This document shows positions 8,095 to 15,509 of a DNA stretch of 31,887 bases, piece after piece. The notes below the pieces were generated by a model. It worked only from the letters and a program-made list of their open reading frames with translations. It was not told the origin of the DNA and made no database searches. Source of the DNA: an uncultured Sinobacteraceae bacterium (GTDB lineage: Bacteria > Pseudomonadota > Gammaproteobacteria > Steroidobacterales > Steroidobacteraceae); the NCBI GenBank assembly GCA_937902995.1, contig CALEKY010000023.1:1-31887 (forward strand), in the 5' to 3' direction. The position numbers were made by a program, and so were the translations under genes. How positions within the stretch are numbered: the first letter of the stretch is position 1; every line of letters starts with the position of its first letter.

Positions 8095-8675
8095 GACACG
8101 ATGCTCGCTGGTTGATGCGGCTCGAGCACAGCCCTGAGCTTGCTAACCGCATAGCGCAGACGGCTCTTCGCCGTCTCCTTGGCAACGCCCGTAACGCGGC
8201 CGATCTCCTCCAGGCTGAGTCCGCATTCTTCGTAAAGCAGGAAGACGTCGCGCTGTTCCGGCGGCAACGCATCGAGAGCACGCCGGAATGCCGATTGCAC
8301 TTCCGCCGATGACGCTCGCGATTCCGGCGCCTCCGCTTCTTCTCCCGGAATCATGTCGGCAAGCTCCGCGATATCCGCGCTGTGATGAGCCCACGAACGG
8401 CCGATGCGGCGGAAATAGTCGACTGCGCAGTTGTGCGCGATCTGAAACAAGAACGTCTTGAACTGCGCCCGTACCTCGTACCGATCGCGGCTCGCAATTA
8501 TCTTGCCCCAGACCTCCTGGAACAGATCGTTCGCCGCTTCCGCATCCCGCGTCAGGCGCTGCAAATAGCGATACAGCGCTCCTTTGTGCCGGGCATACAG
8601 CAGCTCGAATGCACGCAGATCGCCATCGCGATAGCGAAGCATCAAAGCGCTGTCGTCGAGGGCGAGCGAGTCCAC
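8091..8675 (-). CDS. ECF-type RNA polymerase sigma factor
   Basis: The 194-residue product has the two ECF domains. Region 2 (about 12-95) includes LYARHKGALYRYLQRL, DLFQEVWGKII and FLFQIAHNCAVDYFRR. Region 4 (about 130-185) includes LDALPPEQRDVFLLYEECGLSLEEIGRVTGVAKETAKSRL-type sequence with its helix-turn-helix. The start is assigned to GTG 8675 because the conserved DDxxLMxRYRDGD segment precedes the next ATG at 8642. No Shine-Dalgarno is visible: the bases just upstream are a 7-bp repeat array. It lies 104 bp behind the vWA lipoprotein gene and overlaps the anti-sigma-like gene by 4 nt. Sigma factors of this arrangement usually control their own cluster and are restrained by the membrane partner. 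The ECF call is secure; target genes are unknown. Confidence 0.93.
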   Translation of the reverse strand: MDSLALDDSALMLRYRDGDLRAFELLYARHKGALYRYLQRLTRDAEAANDLFQEVWGKIIASRDRYEVRAQFKTFLFQIAHNCAVDYFRRIGRSWAHHSADIAELADMIPGEEAEAPESRASSAEVQSAFRRALDALPPEQRDVFLLYEECGLSLEEIGRVTGVAKETAKSRLRYAVSKLRAVLEPHQPASIVS

Positions 8676-8681
8676 GTGATC

Positions 8682-8709
8682 AGTTGACAGTTGGCAGTTG
8701 ACAGTCGAT
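8682..8709. repeat. Heptamer array (AGTTGAC type) in the sigma-gene leader
   Basis: Four consecutive 7-bp units lie in exact register: AGTTGAC (8682-8688), AGTTGGC (8689-8695), AGTTGAC (8696-8702) and a degenerate AGTCGAT (8703-8709). The array begins 6 bp upstream of the GTG start of the sigma gene, where a ribosome-binding site would be expected. Two other intergenic spacers in the window hold arrays with the same period but different unit sequences. Confidence 0.7.
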
Positions 8710-8779
8710 AGCGCGATCCGCCGAGATTGCGACGACAGCCGAACCGGTCATCGGCGGCCTACCCTCTGACGCCTCGTTC

Positions 8780-10492
8780 TCAGTTGCCATGCTCGTTCCT
8801 CAATTGCGCGCTCGTTTGCGGCGTCAGCGCACTGGCCAATTTGACGAGCGAAACGAACTCGCGCCGATAGCCTTCCTCGTCTTCGCCGAGCGCCGACTTT
8901 GCGAGCGTCTGAACATCGTCAAAATCGAAGTCCGAGAGGTACTTGCCCCCGCGCAGCATTTGACCGAAGGCGGCCACGCTCGCCGCAAAGCGAAAATCCG
9001 TGGACGCACGCTCCTTCGGCACGACGGCGCTGCTCGAGATCGGATACTCGAGCAACCGGCTTTCGTCCTCATCGGGATGCTTATACCGCAACCGCAGGTG
9101 CGCAAGCTCGCCATTCTTGTTCGCCGGCGCTGCGGAAGGGCCGTAGCGCAACGGATCGATTCGGCCTTTTCGCCCGACCGGCACGATCTCGTACAACGCC
9201 GTCACGCGATGCCCGGCGCCGATCTCCCCTGCGTCGACTTTGTCGTTGTTGAAATCCTCGCGCGCCAGCATGCGGTTCTCGTAGCCGATCAATCGATATT
9301 CGAGCACCTCGGCCGGATTGAACTCGATCTGGATCTTCACGTCCTTCGCGATCGTGAACAGCGTCGAGCTCAGTTCCGAGACGAGCACTTTGCGCGCTTC
9401 GGAAAGCGTATCCACATAAGCGTAATTGCCGTTGCCCGCATCCGCGAGCCGCTCGAGCAGGCGATCGTTGTAGTTACCGGTGCCGAAACCGAGCGTCGTC
9501 AACGCGATGCCGCTTGCCCGTTCCCGCTCGACGCGATCGATCAACTGCTCGAAATCGACGATGCCGACGTTGAAATCGCCGTCGGTGGCGAGCACGACGC
9601 GATTGATGCCGCCGGGGACGTGCGCATCGCGCGCAAGTTGATAGGCGAGATCGATGCCTGCACCGCCGTTCGTCGAGCCGCCCGCTTCGAGCCGATCGAT
9701 CGCCGCGCGGATCTTGTATTTCTGATCGCCCGGCGTCGGCTCGAGAATCACTTCGGTTCGGCCTGCATACACGACGATCGATACGCGATCGCGTGAGGTG
9801 AGCTGGTCGGTCAACAACCGAAACGCATTCTTGAGGAGCGGCAGCTTGTCCGGCGAGTACATCGAGCCCGACACATCGATGAGGAACACGAGATTCGCCG
9901 GCGGCCGCGCTTCCGCTTTGACCTCGTACCCTTTGATACCGATGCGCAGCAGCAAGGCGTCGTCGTTCCAGGGCGCCGGCGCAAGCTCCGTCGTGACCGC
10001 GAACGGCGTCTCGCGAGATTTCGGCGCGGGATACTGGTAATCGAAATAATTGATCAGCTCTTCGACACGCACGGCGTCTTGCGGAGGCAACCGGCCTTGA
10101 TTGAGAAAGCGCCGCACGTTCGCGTACGAACCGGTGTCGACGTCGATCGAGAATGTCGACACCGGATGCTCTGCTGCAAGCCGCACCGGGTTGTCGTCGC
10201 GATGCTCGTAACGTTCCGTATCGACCCGCGGCGAGTACGTCGGAACGCAACACGGCGCGACGGGAGCGCGCAACGCTCTACCGACGGCCAGCTCCTGAGC
10301 TTGCGCAACCGCCGAAGCGTGTGCATGCGACGCATCTTGCTTGACGGCGTCGTGCACGCGAGGCCTCACATCAGGCGGCGGCACCGCAGCCGCTCTCTCG
10401 GATCTCGGCTCCTGCGAGCCTGCGCAGGCCGCAAGCAGAATCGCAGACACCAACGCAACGTGACGTGACTTAATCTGGACAGGACGCTTCAT
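8780..10492 (-). CDS. vWA-domain lipoprotein (YfbK-like)
   Basis: The 570-residue product carries a lipoprotein signal peptide ending in LLAAC, with Cys23 as the lipidated residue, so it should be anchored in the envelope. After a variable linker, residues 105-170 match the N-terminal vWA-associated segment (FSIDVDTGSYANVRRFL). The von Willebrand A domain runs from about 198 to 370. It has the metal-ion-dependent adhesion site DVSGSM at 206-211, a downstream GGSTNGG and ATDGDFNVG. A YfbK-type C-terminal domain fills about 390-560. The family's molecular role is not established, but it commonly sits beside ECF sigma/anti-sigma pairs, as here. RBS GAGGGAG precedes ATG 10492. It is likely the first gene of the cluster and may be the envelope component or target of the sigma system; that link is inference. 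Confidence 0.9.
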   Translation of the reverse strand: MKRPVQIKSRHVALVSAILLAACAGSQEPRSERAAAVPPPDVRPRVHDAVKQDASHAHASAVAQAQELAVGRALRAPVAPCCVPTYSPRVDTERYEHRDDNPVRLAAEHPVSTFSIDVDTGSYANVRRFLNQGRLPPQDAVRVEELINYFDYQYPAPKSRETPFAVTTELAPAPWNDDALLLRIGIKGYEVKAEARPPANLVFLIDVSGSMYSPDKLPLLKNAFRLLTDQLTSRDRVSIVVYAGRTEVILEPTPGDQKYKIRAAIDRLEAGGSTNGGAGIDLAYQLARDAHVPGGINRVVLATDGDFNVGIVDFEQLIDRVERERASGIALTTLGFGTGNYNDRLLERLADAGNGNYAYVDTLSEARKVLVSELSSTLFTIAKDVKIQIEFNPAEVLEYRLIGYENRMLAREDFNNDKVDAGEIGAGHRVTALYEIVPVGRKGRIDPLRYGPSAAPANKNGELAHLRLRYKHPDEDESRLLEYPISSSAVVPKERASTDFRFAASVAAFGQMLRGGKYLSDFDFDDVQTLAKSALGEDEEGYRREFVSLVKLASALTPQTSAQLRNEHGN

Positions 10493-10534
10493 GGCTCTCC
10501 CTCGACGCGCTGGTGGGCGCGTTTCTCGAGAGCT

Positions 10535-10563
10535 TTAACGACGGACCCGTCCGAAAAGGGTTA
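10535..10563 (-). promoter_or_regulatory. Candidate ECF-type promoter for the vWA/sigma/anti-sigma cluster
   Basis: On the minus strand a TAACCC element (10563-10558) is followed after exactly 17 bp by CGTTAA (10540-10535). This fits the AAC-containing -35 and CGT-containing -10 pattern of many ECF sigma factors. The -10 lies 43 nt before the vWA start codon. The spacer contains a short dyad (CGGAC, 2 nt, GTCCG) flanked by TTAAC and GTTAA. The -35 covers the TAA stop codon of the upstream alkyltransferase-like gene. Autoregulation by the encoded sigma factor is inferred. Confidence 0.5.
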
Positions 10564-10947
10564 ACAGCTCCGCGCGAGCGGCTTCCAGAGCAGCTCATCC
10601 AACGTGACGTCGCGAGGCGGCCACCCGTAACGTTTCAAATCGACGCGGTCGCCGCGGAAGATCACGCCTTCCGCTTCGAGCTTCCTGCGCTGCTGTAAAT
10701 AGGCGTCGCTGCCGGCAGGCAGCGAGATCCGGCCGTTCGAATTGATGACTCGAAACCATGGAAGCGTTCGAGACGCGGGTGCTTGCTTCAATACGGCGCC
10801 GACCAACCGTGCCCGCCGCGGCAATCCCGCAAGCTCCGCGACTGCTCCGTATGTGCTCACGCGTCCGCGTGGAATGCGCTTGACTGCTTCGAGTATCCGC
10901 TCCGCCGGCGATGTAGCTCGCGCGGCGGACTTCTTCGCACGCCCCAT
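10561..10947 (-). CDS. Alkyltransferase-like protein (ATL / YbaZ type), MGMT family
   Basis: The 128-residue protein has the DNA-binding half of O6-alkylguanine-DNA alkyltransferases: RGRVSTYGAVAELAG at about 28-41 is the winged helix and the active-site loop follows. Where true alkyltransferases have PCHRV with the alkyl-accepting cysteine, this one reads PWFRV with Trp64. It is therefore an ATL protein that binds alkylated guanine without repairing it and, in studied members, flags the lesion for nucleotide excision repair. The Phe in place of His in the motif is a further small deviation from the usual PWHRV. A basic N-terminal extension of about 12 residues precedes the domain. The ATG overlaps the stop of the symporter gene by one base, so it is the last gene of that unit. 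Confidence 0.9.
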   Translation of the reverse strand: MGRAKKSAARATSPAERILEAVKRIPRGRVSTYGAVAELAGLPRRARLVGAVLKQAPASRTLPWFRVINSNGRISLPAGSDAYLQQRRKLEAEGVIFRGDRVDLKRYGWPPRDVTLDELLWKPLARSC

Positions 10948-12398
10948 TAGATCGGCACTCGATCGTGAACGGTTTCATCGGCCCGATCCGCCCGATCGGG
11001 ATTCCGTCGCCGTTCGCCGCCCGTGAGCGCTATGCCGAGCGCGGCGACGAACGGCAATACGCGCTCTAGAAAATCGCCGGGCGAATCCGGCAACAAATGA
11101 AACACGATCGTCAGGATGGCACCGGCCCAAATGGCTGCAAGCGCAGGACCTGGCCGAATCCTTTTTCCTGCAATGCGCACGAGCACAAGTGGCCCGAATG
11201 CAGCACCGAGCAGCGTGTAGGCGAGAACGCTGCGCTCGATCGACATGTGCGGCCCGTACAACGCAAGACAGGCCGCCGCGACAGCCGCAATCACGGTCGC
11301 GATACGCGCAGCGGTGAAGGAGACGTTCGCGCGCTCGCGTTTGAGATCGGCAGCCACGAGACCGGCGAGCACGAGCAGTTGGCCGCCGACCGCTGCGAGG
11401 ACGGACGCAACCAGGACCCACGCAAACACCGCGCCGACGCTCGGCGGCAAGATGCGCGTCGCCAGCGCGAGCAGGGCCAGCTCCGGCCGTTCGAGACCCG
11501 CATACAACACCTGCGCGCACCAGCCGCACAACAGCATCGTCGCCAGCACGACGGCGAAGAAGATCACGGCCAACCAACGCGCGCGGTTGAGCGTGGGGTC
11601 ATCGCGTACCGCGATGAAACGATTGAGTGCATGCGGTTGCCCGCAAAGCGACAGGCCGAGTCCCAGCGTCCCTGAAGCAAATGCAACGGCGACGACTCCG
11701 GTTCGGCCGCCGAACAGATCCACTGCCCGATCGCCGAGCGCGGCGAACCCGATCTGCAATTGTTCGATACCGCCTGCCGCAATGATGGCGGGCACCAACA
11801 GGAACAGACCGGCGATCACGAGCGCGACGACGACAACTGCATCGGCCAAGCTTGCGGCCCAGTATCCGCCGACCGCGATGTACAGCGCGTATGCTGCAGC
11901 CGCGGTGACGATCGTTGCGGTCGCACCGAACCCGAGGGTGCTCGTACTGATCGCGCTCACGAGATGAAGCTCGCTCGCGATCAGCACGAACAAGGCAATC
12001 GAAATCAGCAACGCGCTCGAGCGGACGAGCAGCGGCTGCAATCGCTCGCCGACATCGGCACCGAGAATTTGCAGCACCGAGAGACTGCCCTGCCCCGCAG
12101 CCATCTTCCGCAACCGTGGCGCGATGTAGAACCAATTCAATAGCGAGCCGGCAAACAAGGCGATCGCCATCCAAATCGCCGACCACCCCCACGCAAAAGC
12201 GACCGCAGCCAGCGTGAACAACAACCATGCAGGTGCTGCATTGGCCGTGTAGCTGAGCGCGGTGAGCAGCGCATTCAGGCGCCGGTTTGCCGCCAAGTAA
12301 TCGCTTGCGTTGTAGGTGCGGCGCGCTCCCCAAGCGGCGCCCCAGACGAGCAGCAGCCCAAGCAACGCGGCGAGAACGAAAACGACTGCGCTGCGCAT
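10947..12398 (-). CDS. Sodium:solute symporter family protein (PutP-like)
   Basis: The 483-residue product has about 13 hydrophobic helices, the usual topology of the SSS family, which couples uptake of a solute to the sodium gradient. Family-like stretches include the N-terminal TYNASDYLAANRRL, where SSS proteins carry a similar DY-L-AGR segment, and YWAASLADAVVVVALVIAG in the fifth-sixth helix region. The GQPHALNRFIAVRD segment near 250-265 corresponds to the conserved GQPH-R-F-A of PutP-type proline transporters. The start is set at ATG 12398; a GTG directly before it is the alternative. The C-terminus ends in a charged tail. It lies between the btuF-like gene (153-bp gap, no feature seen) and the ATL gene. 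The substrate is unknown; proline or another small solute is possible. Confidence 0.85.
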   Translation of the reverse strand: MRSAVVFVLAALLGLLLVWGAAWGARRTYNASDYLAANRRLNALLTALSYTANAAPAWLLFTLAAVAFAWGWSAIWMAIALFAGSLLNWFYIAPRLRKMAAGQGSLSVLQILGADVGERLQPLLVRSSALLISIALFVLIASELHLVSAISTSTLGFGATATIVTAAAAYALYIAVGGYWAASLADAVVVVALVIAGLFLLVPAIIAAGGIEQLQIGFAALGDRAVDLFGGRTGVVAVAFASGTLGLGLSLCGQPHALNRFIAVRDDPTLNRARWLAVIFFAVVLATMLLCGWCAQVLYAGLERPELALLALATRILPPSVGAVFAWVLVASVLAAVGGQLLVLAGLVAADLKRERANVSFTAARIATVIAAVAAACLALYGPHMSIERSVLAYTLLGAAFGPLVLVRIAGKRIRPGPALAAIWAGAILTIVFHLLPDSPGDFLERVLPFVAALGIALTGGERRRNPDRADRADETVHDRVPI

Positions 12399-12551
12399 CA
12401 CGCAAGCACTTCGGCGGCGCGCGAAATGCCGCGTGAGGCGCGAGATCGCAAACGCATCGAGCTTGATTTCTTCACGTTCGACATCCCTTCTTCATCCTGT
12501 GCGTACCGCGCAGCGATCGCGCGTAGCGACTCGCTCGAATCATCCCGCAAA

Positions 12552-13397
12552 TTACATCCGCGCCGCCTTGCGAGCGCGAGCCGTTTCCAATACGCGACAC
12601 AACATGGCGGCACCATCGGCCAGGCGCGTGCTCGCCTGCGCAAGATCGCTCGCGGGCAGTTGGTACAAGTTGTCGGTACGGACGGCTTCGAGATGCGTCC
12701 ACTTGCGCCACTCATCGAGCGCGCCCGGCTCGCCATCGTCGGTGACGACGATGACATCGGGATTACGCGCAATGACTGCCTCGAGAGAAACCTGCGGCGC
12801 GAGCTGACTCAAGTCCTCGAACACGTTGCGTCCGCCGCAAACTTCGAGCACCTCGCTCATGAGCTGACGTCCGTTCACGGTGTAAAGCGGTCGGCTGTTC
12901 ACTTGCAGGAACACGCGCAACGGCTTGCTTTCTCGATGGTGTACCGCGAGCTCGGCGACGGCAGCTTCGAATTCGCTCGCCGCGTGCTCGGCTCGAGCCT
13001 CGGAGCCCGCCAGCGCGCCCAACTCGCGCACCGTACGCGGTATGTCCGCGAGACGCTGCAGCTCGAACTCTCGAACATTCAAACCGAGCGAACGCAGGCG
13101 CTGAATCGTTGCCGGAGGCGTTCCCGTCGTCCACGCGAGCACGAGCTGTGGATCGAGCGCGACGATGCGTTCGACGTCCACGCGAAATGCATCGCCGATA
13201 CGCGGCACTCTGCGCGCCTCGGGCGGATGGTCGCTGTACTCTGCAGTACCGACGATGCGATCGCCGGCACCCGCTGCAAACGCAAGCTCAGTGAGATTCG
13301 GCGCAAGGCTCACGATGCGCTCGATGCGTTCGGCGCTCGCTGGGACAAGTTGCAGCAGCGCGAGGGCAACGAGCGTGCGAGCGAGAATGCGCATCAT
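12552..13397 (-). CDS. Periplasmic cobalamin-binding protein, BtuF-like
   Basis: The 281-residue product starts with a signal peptide (hydrophobic LVALALLQLVPASA, cleavage near residue 22). It then has the two-lobed fold of class III binding proteins: RIVSLAPNLTELAFAAGAGDRIVGTAEYSDHPPEA at the N-lobe, a long linking helix near 120-160, and a C-lobe with LYTVNGRQLMSEVLEVCGGRNVF. These are typical of BtuF, which delivers vitamin B12 to BtuCD. No permease or ATPase gene lies next to it here, so the transporter partner must be elsewhere; haem or iron-siderophore binding is a less likely alternative. ATG 13397 overlaps the ampD stop by 4 nt (ATGA), so the two are translationally coupled. A longer open frame reaching to 14105 is the out-of-frame overlap with ampD and is not real. 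Confidence 0.85.
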   Translation of the reverse strand: MMRILARTLVALALLQLVPASAERIERIVSLAPNLTELAFAAGAGDRIVGTAEYSDHPPEARRVPRIGDAFRVDVERIVALDPQLVLAWTTGTPPATIQRLRSLGLNVREFELQRLADIPRTVRELGALAGSEARAEHAASEFEAAVAELAVHHRESKPLRVFLQVNSRPLYTVNGRQLMSEVLEVCGGRNVFEDLSQLAPQVSLEAVIARNPDVIVVTDDGEPGALDEWRKWTHLEAVRTDNLYQLPASDLAQASTRLADGAAMLCRVLETARARKAARM

Positions 13398-13996
13398 CGC
13401 ACTTCGTGAAAGCGCAGCAGCGCCATGAGCCTGGGCCAATCGAACGCGATGCCCGGATCGGTCTTGCGTCCGGGGGCGATGTCGCTGTGCCCGACGAGCC
13501 GCTCTGCCGATAAACGCGGATACGCCTCGCACAATTCGGCGATGACCTCTGCCAACACGCGGTACTGCGCAGGCTCGTACGGCTCGGTGTCCGTGCCCTC
13601 GAGCTCGATGCCGATCGAAAAGTCGTTGCAGCGCTCGCGACCGCGGTAGCTCGATTGCCCCGCATGCCAAGCCCGCTTGTGGAAGGGCACGTATTGAACG
13701 CACTCGCCGTCGCGCCGAATCAACAAGTGCGAAGACACGCGCAACGTTGCAATCTGCGCGAAATACGGATGCTCGTCCGGCGGCAACGTATTCGTGAACA
13801 GCCGATCGATCCAAGGGCCACCGTACTCGCCCGGCGGCAAGCTGATGCCATGGACGACGATCAGATCGACGACGCTGCCCGCGGGGCGCTCGTCGTAATT
13901 CGGCGAAGGCACGTAGCGTGCGCGTCGCAGCAATCCGGTATTGGTGTCGATCGCCGGTAACGAATCGAGGGCCGAGGGTTCGATGGATCCGCGCAT
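13394..13996 (-). CDS. ampD: 1,6-anhydro-N-acetylmuramyl-L-alanine amidase AmpD
   Basis: This 200-residue cytoplasmic zinc amidase cleaves the peptide from 1,6-anhydro-muropeptides during cell-wall recycling; in beta-lactamase inducers its loss raises the signal for AmpR. The expected ligands are present: His49 in VVHG, His170 in GHSDIAPGRKTDPG, and Asp180, with the His-Asp spacing of ten seen in the enzyme of Citrobacter. Other family marks are the SPNYDERP segment at 31-38, SSHLLIRRDG and WHAGQSSYRGR. No signal peptide is present, which separates it from AmpDh-type periplasmic amidases. It is divergent from rsmE across about 100 bp and is followed by the btuF-like gene with a 4-nt overlap. 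Confidence 0.95.
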   Translation of the reverse strand: MRGSIEPSALDSLPAIDTNTGLLRRARYVPSPNYDERPAGSVVDLIVVHGISLPPGEYGGPWIDRLFTNTLPPDEHPYFAQIATLRVSSHLLIRRDGECVQYVPFHKRAWHAGQSSYRGRERCNDFSIGIELEGTDTEPYEPAQYRVLAEVIAELCEAYPRLSAERLVGHSDIAPGRKTDPGIAFDWPRLMALLRFHEVR

Positions 13997-14094
13997 ACGC
14001 GAATGATTGCACAGGACGCACCGATCCGGATCGTTGTGGAACGGTCCTTGCTTGTCGGCGATACAATGAGGTACGCGAGCTCAGTCCAACCCCC

Positions 14095-14829
14095 ATGCGA
14101 ATCACCCGAATCCACTGCGAAGGTCCGCTGAATGCCGGCGCCGAAATCGCGCTTCCTGCAGCGGGCGCGTATCACGTTGCACGCGTCTTACGGATGCGTC
14201 CCGGCGCACCGTTACGTGTGTTCGACGGGACGGGCAATGAATTTCAAGCGGAAATCACGCGCATCGAAGGCGATGCAGTGACGGTGCTGGTCGGATCGCC
14301 GACGGCAGCCACACCCGAGTCTCCGCTTCGCATCACGCTCGTTCAGGGTATCTCGCGCAGCGAGCGCATGGATTGGACGCTGCAAAAAGCCACCGAGCTC
14401 GGCGTGAGCGCCATCGCACCAGTTCTGACCGCCCGCAGCGTCGTGCGCCTCGATAGCAAGCAGGTCGAGCGCAAACAGACTCATTGGCGCAATATCGTCA
14501 TCGGCGCATGCGAACAATGCGGCCGTTCGCGAGTACCTTCCGTCAGCCCTGCCATGACGTTGCGCGAGTACTTCGCCAACGTCCGTAAGGAGGGCATGCG
14601 ACTCGTGCTCAGCCCAACGGCTCCAGCATCGCTTGCCGGCTTGGCGAGCTTGCCGGCACGCGTCGATGTGCTCATCGGACCCGAAGGCGGCCTCGACGAC
14701 GACGAGCTCATTGCCGCCGAGAAAGCCGGCTTCATGCCCGTCCGTCTCGGACCCCGCGTGCTACGCACCGAAACCGCCGCCGTCGTGGCGCTGACGGTGT
14801 TGCAGGCGTTGTGGGGAGATCTGCAATGA
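14095..14829 (+). CDS. rsmE: 16S rRNA m3U1498 methyltransferase RsmE
   Basis: The 244-residue product methylates N3 of U1498 in 16S rRNA using S-adenosylmethionine. A PUA-like N-terminal domain (about 1-70, with HVARVLRMRPGAPLRVFDG) is followed by the SPOUT methyltransferase domain. That domain has QGISRSERMDWTLQKATELGVSAIAP, GACEQCGRSRVP, the SAM-binding knot VLIGPEGGLDDDE and the C-terminal RLGPRVLRTETAAV. The length is normal. The frame is open upstream to 13918, but ATG 14095 matches the conserved MRITRI-type N-terminus. The gene converges on chpC through a spacer filled with a heptamer-repeat element. Confidence 0.96.
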   Translation: MRITRIHCEGPLNAGAEIALPAAGAYHVARVLRMRPGAPLRVFDGTGNEFQAEITRIEGDAVTVLVGSPTAATPESPLRITLVQGISRSERMDWTLQKATELGVSAIAPVLTARSVVRLDSKQVERKQTHWRNIVIGACEQCGRSRVPSVSPAMTLREYFANVRKEGMRLVLSPTAPASLAGLASLPARVDVLIGPEGGLDDDELIAAEKAGFMPVRLGPRVLRTETAAVVALTVLQALWGDLQ

Positions 14830-14835
14830 GCGCGA

Positions 14836-14942
14836 GGCTGAAGGGTGCAGGCTGAAGATTATTCGCAGCGGAGCCGGTGGCTCCGCGCATTCACAACCTT
14901 CGGTCTTCAGCCTTCAGTCTTCAGCCTTCAACCTTCAGCCTG
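14836..14942. repeat. Inverted heptamer-array element (GGCTGAA / CTTCAGC) between rsmE and chpC
   Basis: The left arm has three 7-bp units at 14836-14856 (GGCTGAA, GGGTGCA, GGCTGAA). The right arm has six units in perfect register at 14898-14939, each a variant of CTTCAGC, which is the reverse complement of the left unit. Between the arms lies an 8-bp perfect hairpin (14868-14886: GCGGAGCC, loop GGT, GGCTCCGC). The whole could fold into one long stem-loop. No coding potential was seen in it. Confidence 0.75.
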
Positions 14943-14943
14943 C

Positions 14944-14968
14944 CGCGAGCCGCCTCAGGCGGCTCGCG
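14944..14968. terminator. Strong hairpin overlapping the chpC stop codon
   Basis: This is a perfect 11-bp GC-rich stem (CGCGAGCCGCC / GGCGGCTCGCG) with a 3-nt loop. The loop, TCA on the plus strand, is exactly the TGA stop codon of chpC on the minus strand. No T-tract follows in either direction, so intrinsic termination is uncertain, but a role in ending or stabilising the Pil-Chp operon transcript is plausible. Confidence 0.5.
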
Positions 14969-15422
14969 ACTCCTCGCTGATTCTCTCCTCGATGCAATCG
15001 AAATCCGGAATCAGCGGCGACTCGTTCAACATCCGCACTTGGCAGAGAATCGGGCCGCGTTCCGTGAACGAGCGGCTTGGATCCGCTTTGACGACGTCGG
15101 GATTGACGCGCACGAGCTGCGGGAAACCTTGGGTGATGATGCCGAAGTAACCGACGCTGATCTGATTCGTCAGACCGACGAAAACGACGATACGTGTGCG
15201 GCTGCCGGGCGGCGGACACGGTTCCCCGCACAGTGCCTCGAACGAAATCACCGGCACCGAGCGACCGTTCCACCGAACCGTGCCGAGCAACCAAGGCGGC
15301 GTACCCTCTGTTGCTTCGGGCTGTTGCCAGGTGATGACCTCTGCGACGCACGCGCGCGGCACGATGAGCCGTTCCTGCGCGAGCGGGATCAAGAGGCTGT
15401 ACAGCTCATGGAAGTCTCGCAT
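14955..15422 (-). CDS. chpC: CheW-like protein ChpC of the Pil-Chp system
   Basis: The 155-residue product is a single CheW domain: ELYSLLIPLAQERLIVPRACVAEV at the start, WLLGTVRWNGRSVPVISFEALCG in the middle and PILCQVRML near the end. CheW proteins couple receptors to the histidine kinase. Its place directly behind chpA and its resemblance to the Pseudomonas ChpC N-terminus support the name. ATG 15422 was chosen because GGAG lies 6 nt upstream; a GTG at 15470 would add an unconserved 16-residue lead. It is the last gene of the operon; no chpB, chpD or chpE follows. Its stop codon lies in the loop of a strong hairpin. Confidence 0.85.
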   Translation of the reverse strand: MRDFHELYSLLIPLAQERLIVPRACVAEVITWQQPEATEGTPPWLLGTVRWNGRSVPVISFEALCGEPCPPPGSRTRIVVFVGLTNQISVGYFGIITQGFPQLVRVNPDVVKADPSRSFTERGPILCQVRMLNESPLIPDFDCIEERISEESRAA

Positions 15423-15509
15423 CGATCGCTCCGCAACAGTCGCTCTACGAGCGCCGTCGAATCGAAACACCGAACGTCAGTCGACGCACGCTGCACGCTC
15501 GCGCCGCGC

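Noticed and set aside
14034..14067. Sigma-70 promoter for rsmE (TTGTGG and TACAAT)
   Set aside because: The spacing is 22 bp, too long for a standard promoter; the TACAAT alone is not enough.
12552..14105. A single 517-residue protein reading through the btuF-like gene and the ampD region
   Set aside because: The upstream part is out of frame with ampD and shows no domain, whereas the BtuF-like signal peptide begins at 13397 with an ATGA overlap to the ampD stop.
14898..14939. CRISPR-like array
   Set aside because: The repeats are 7 bp and contiguous without spacers; no cas gene is near. They are tandem heptamers.
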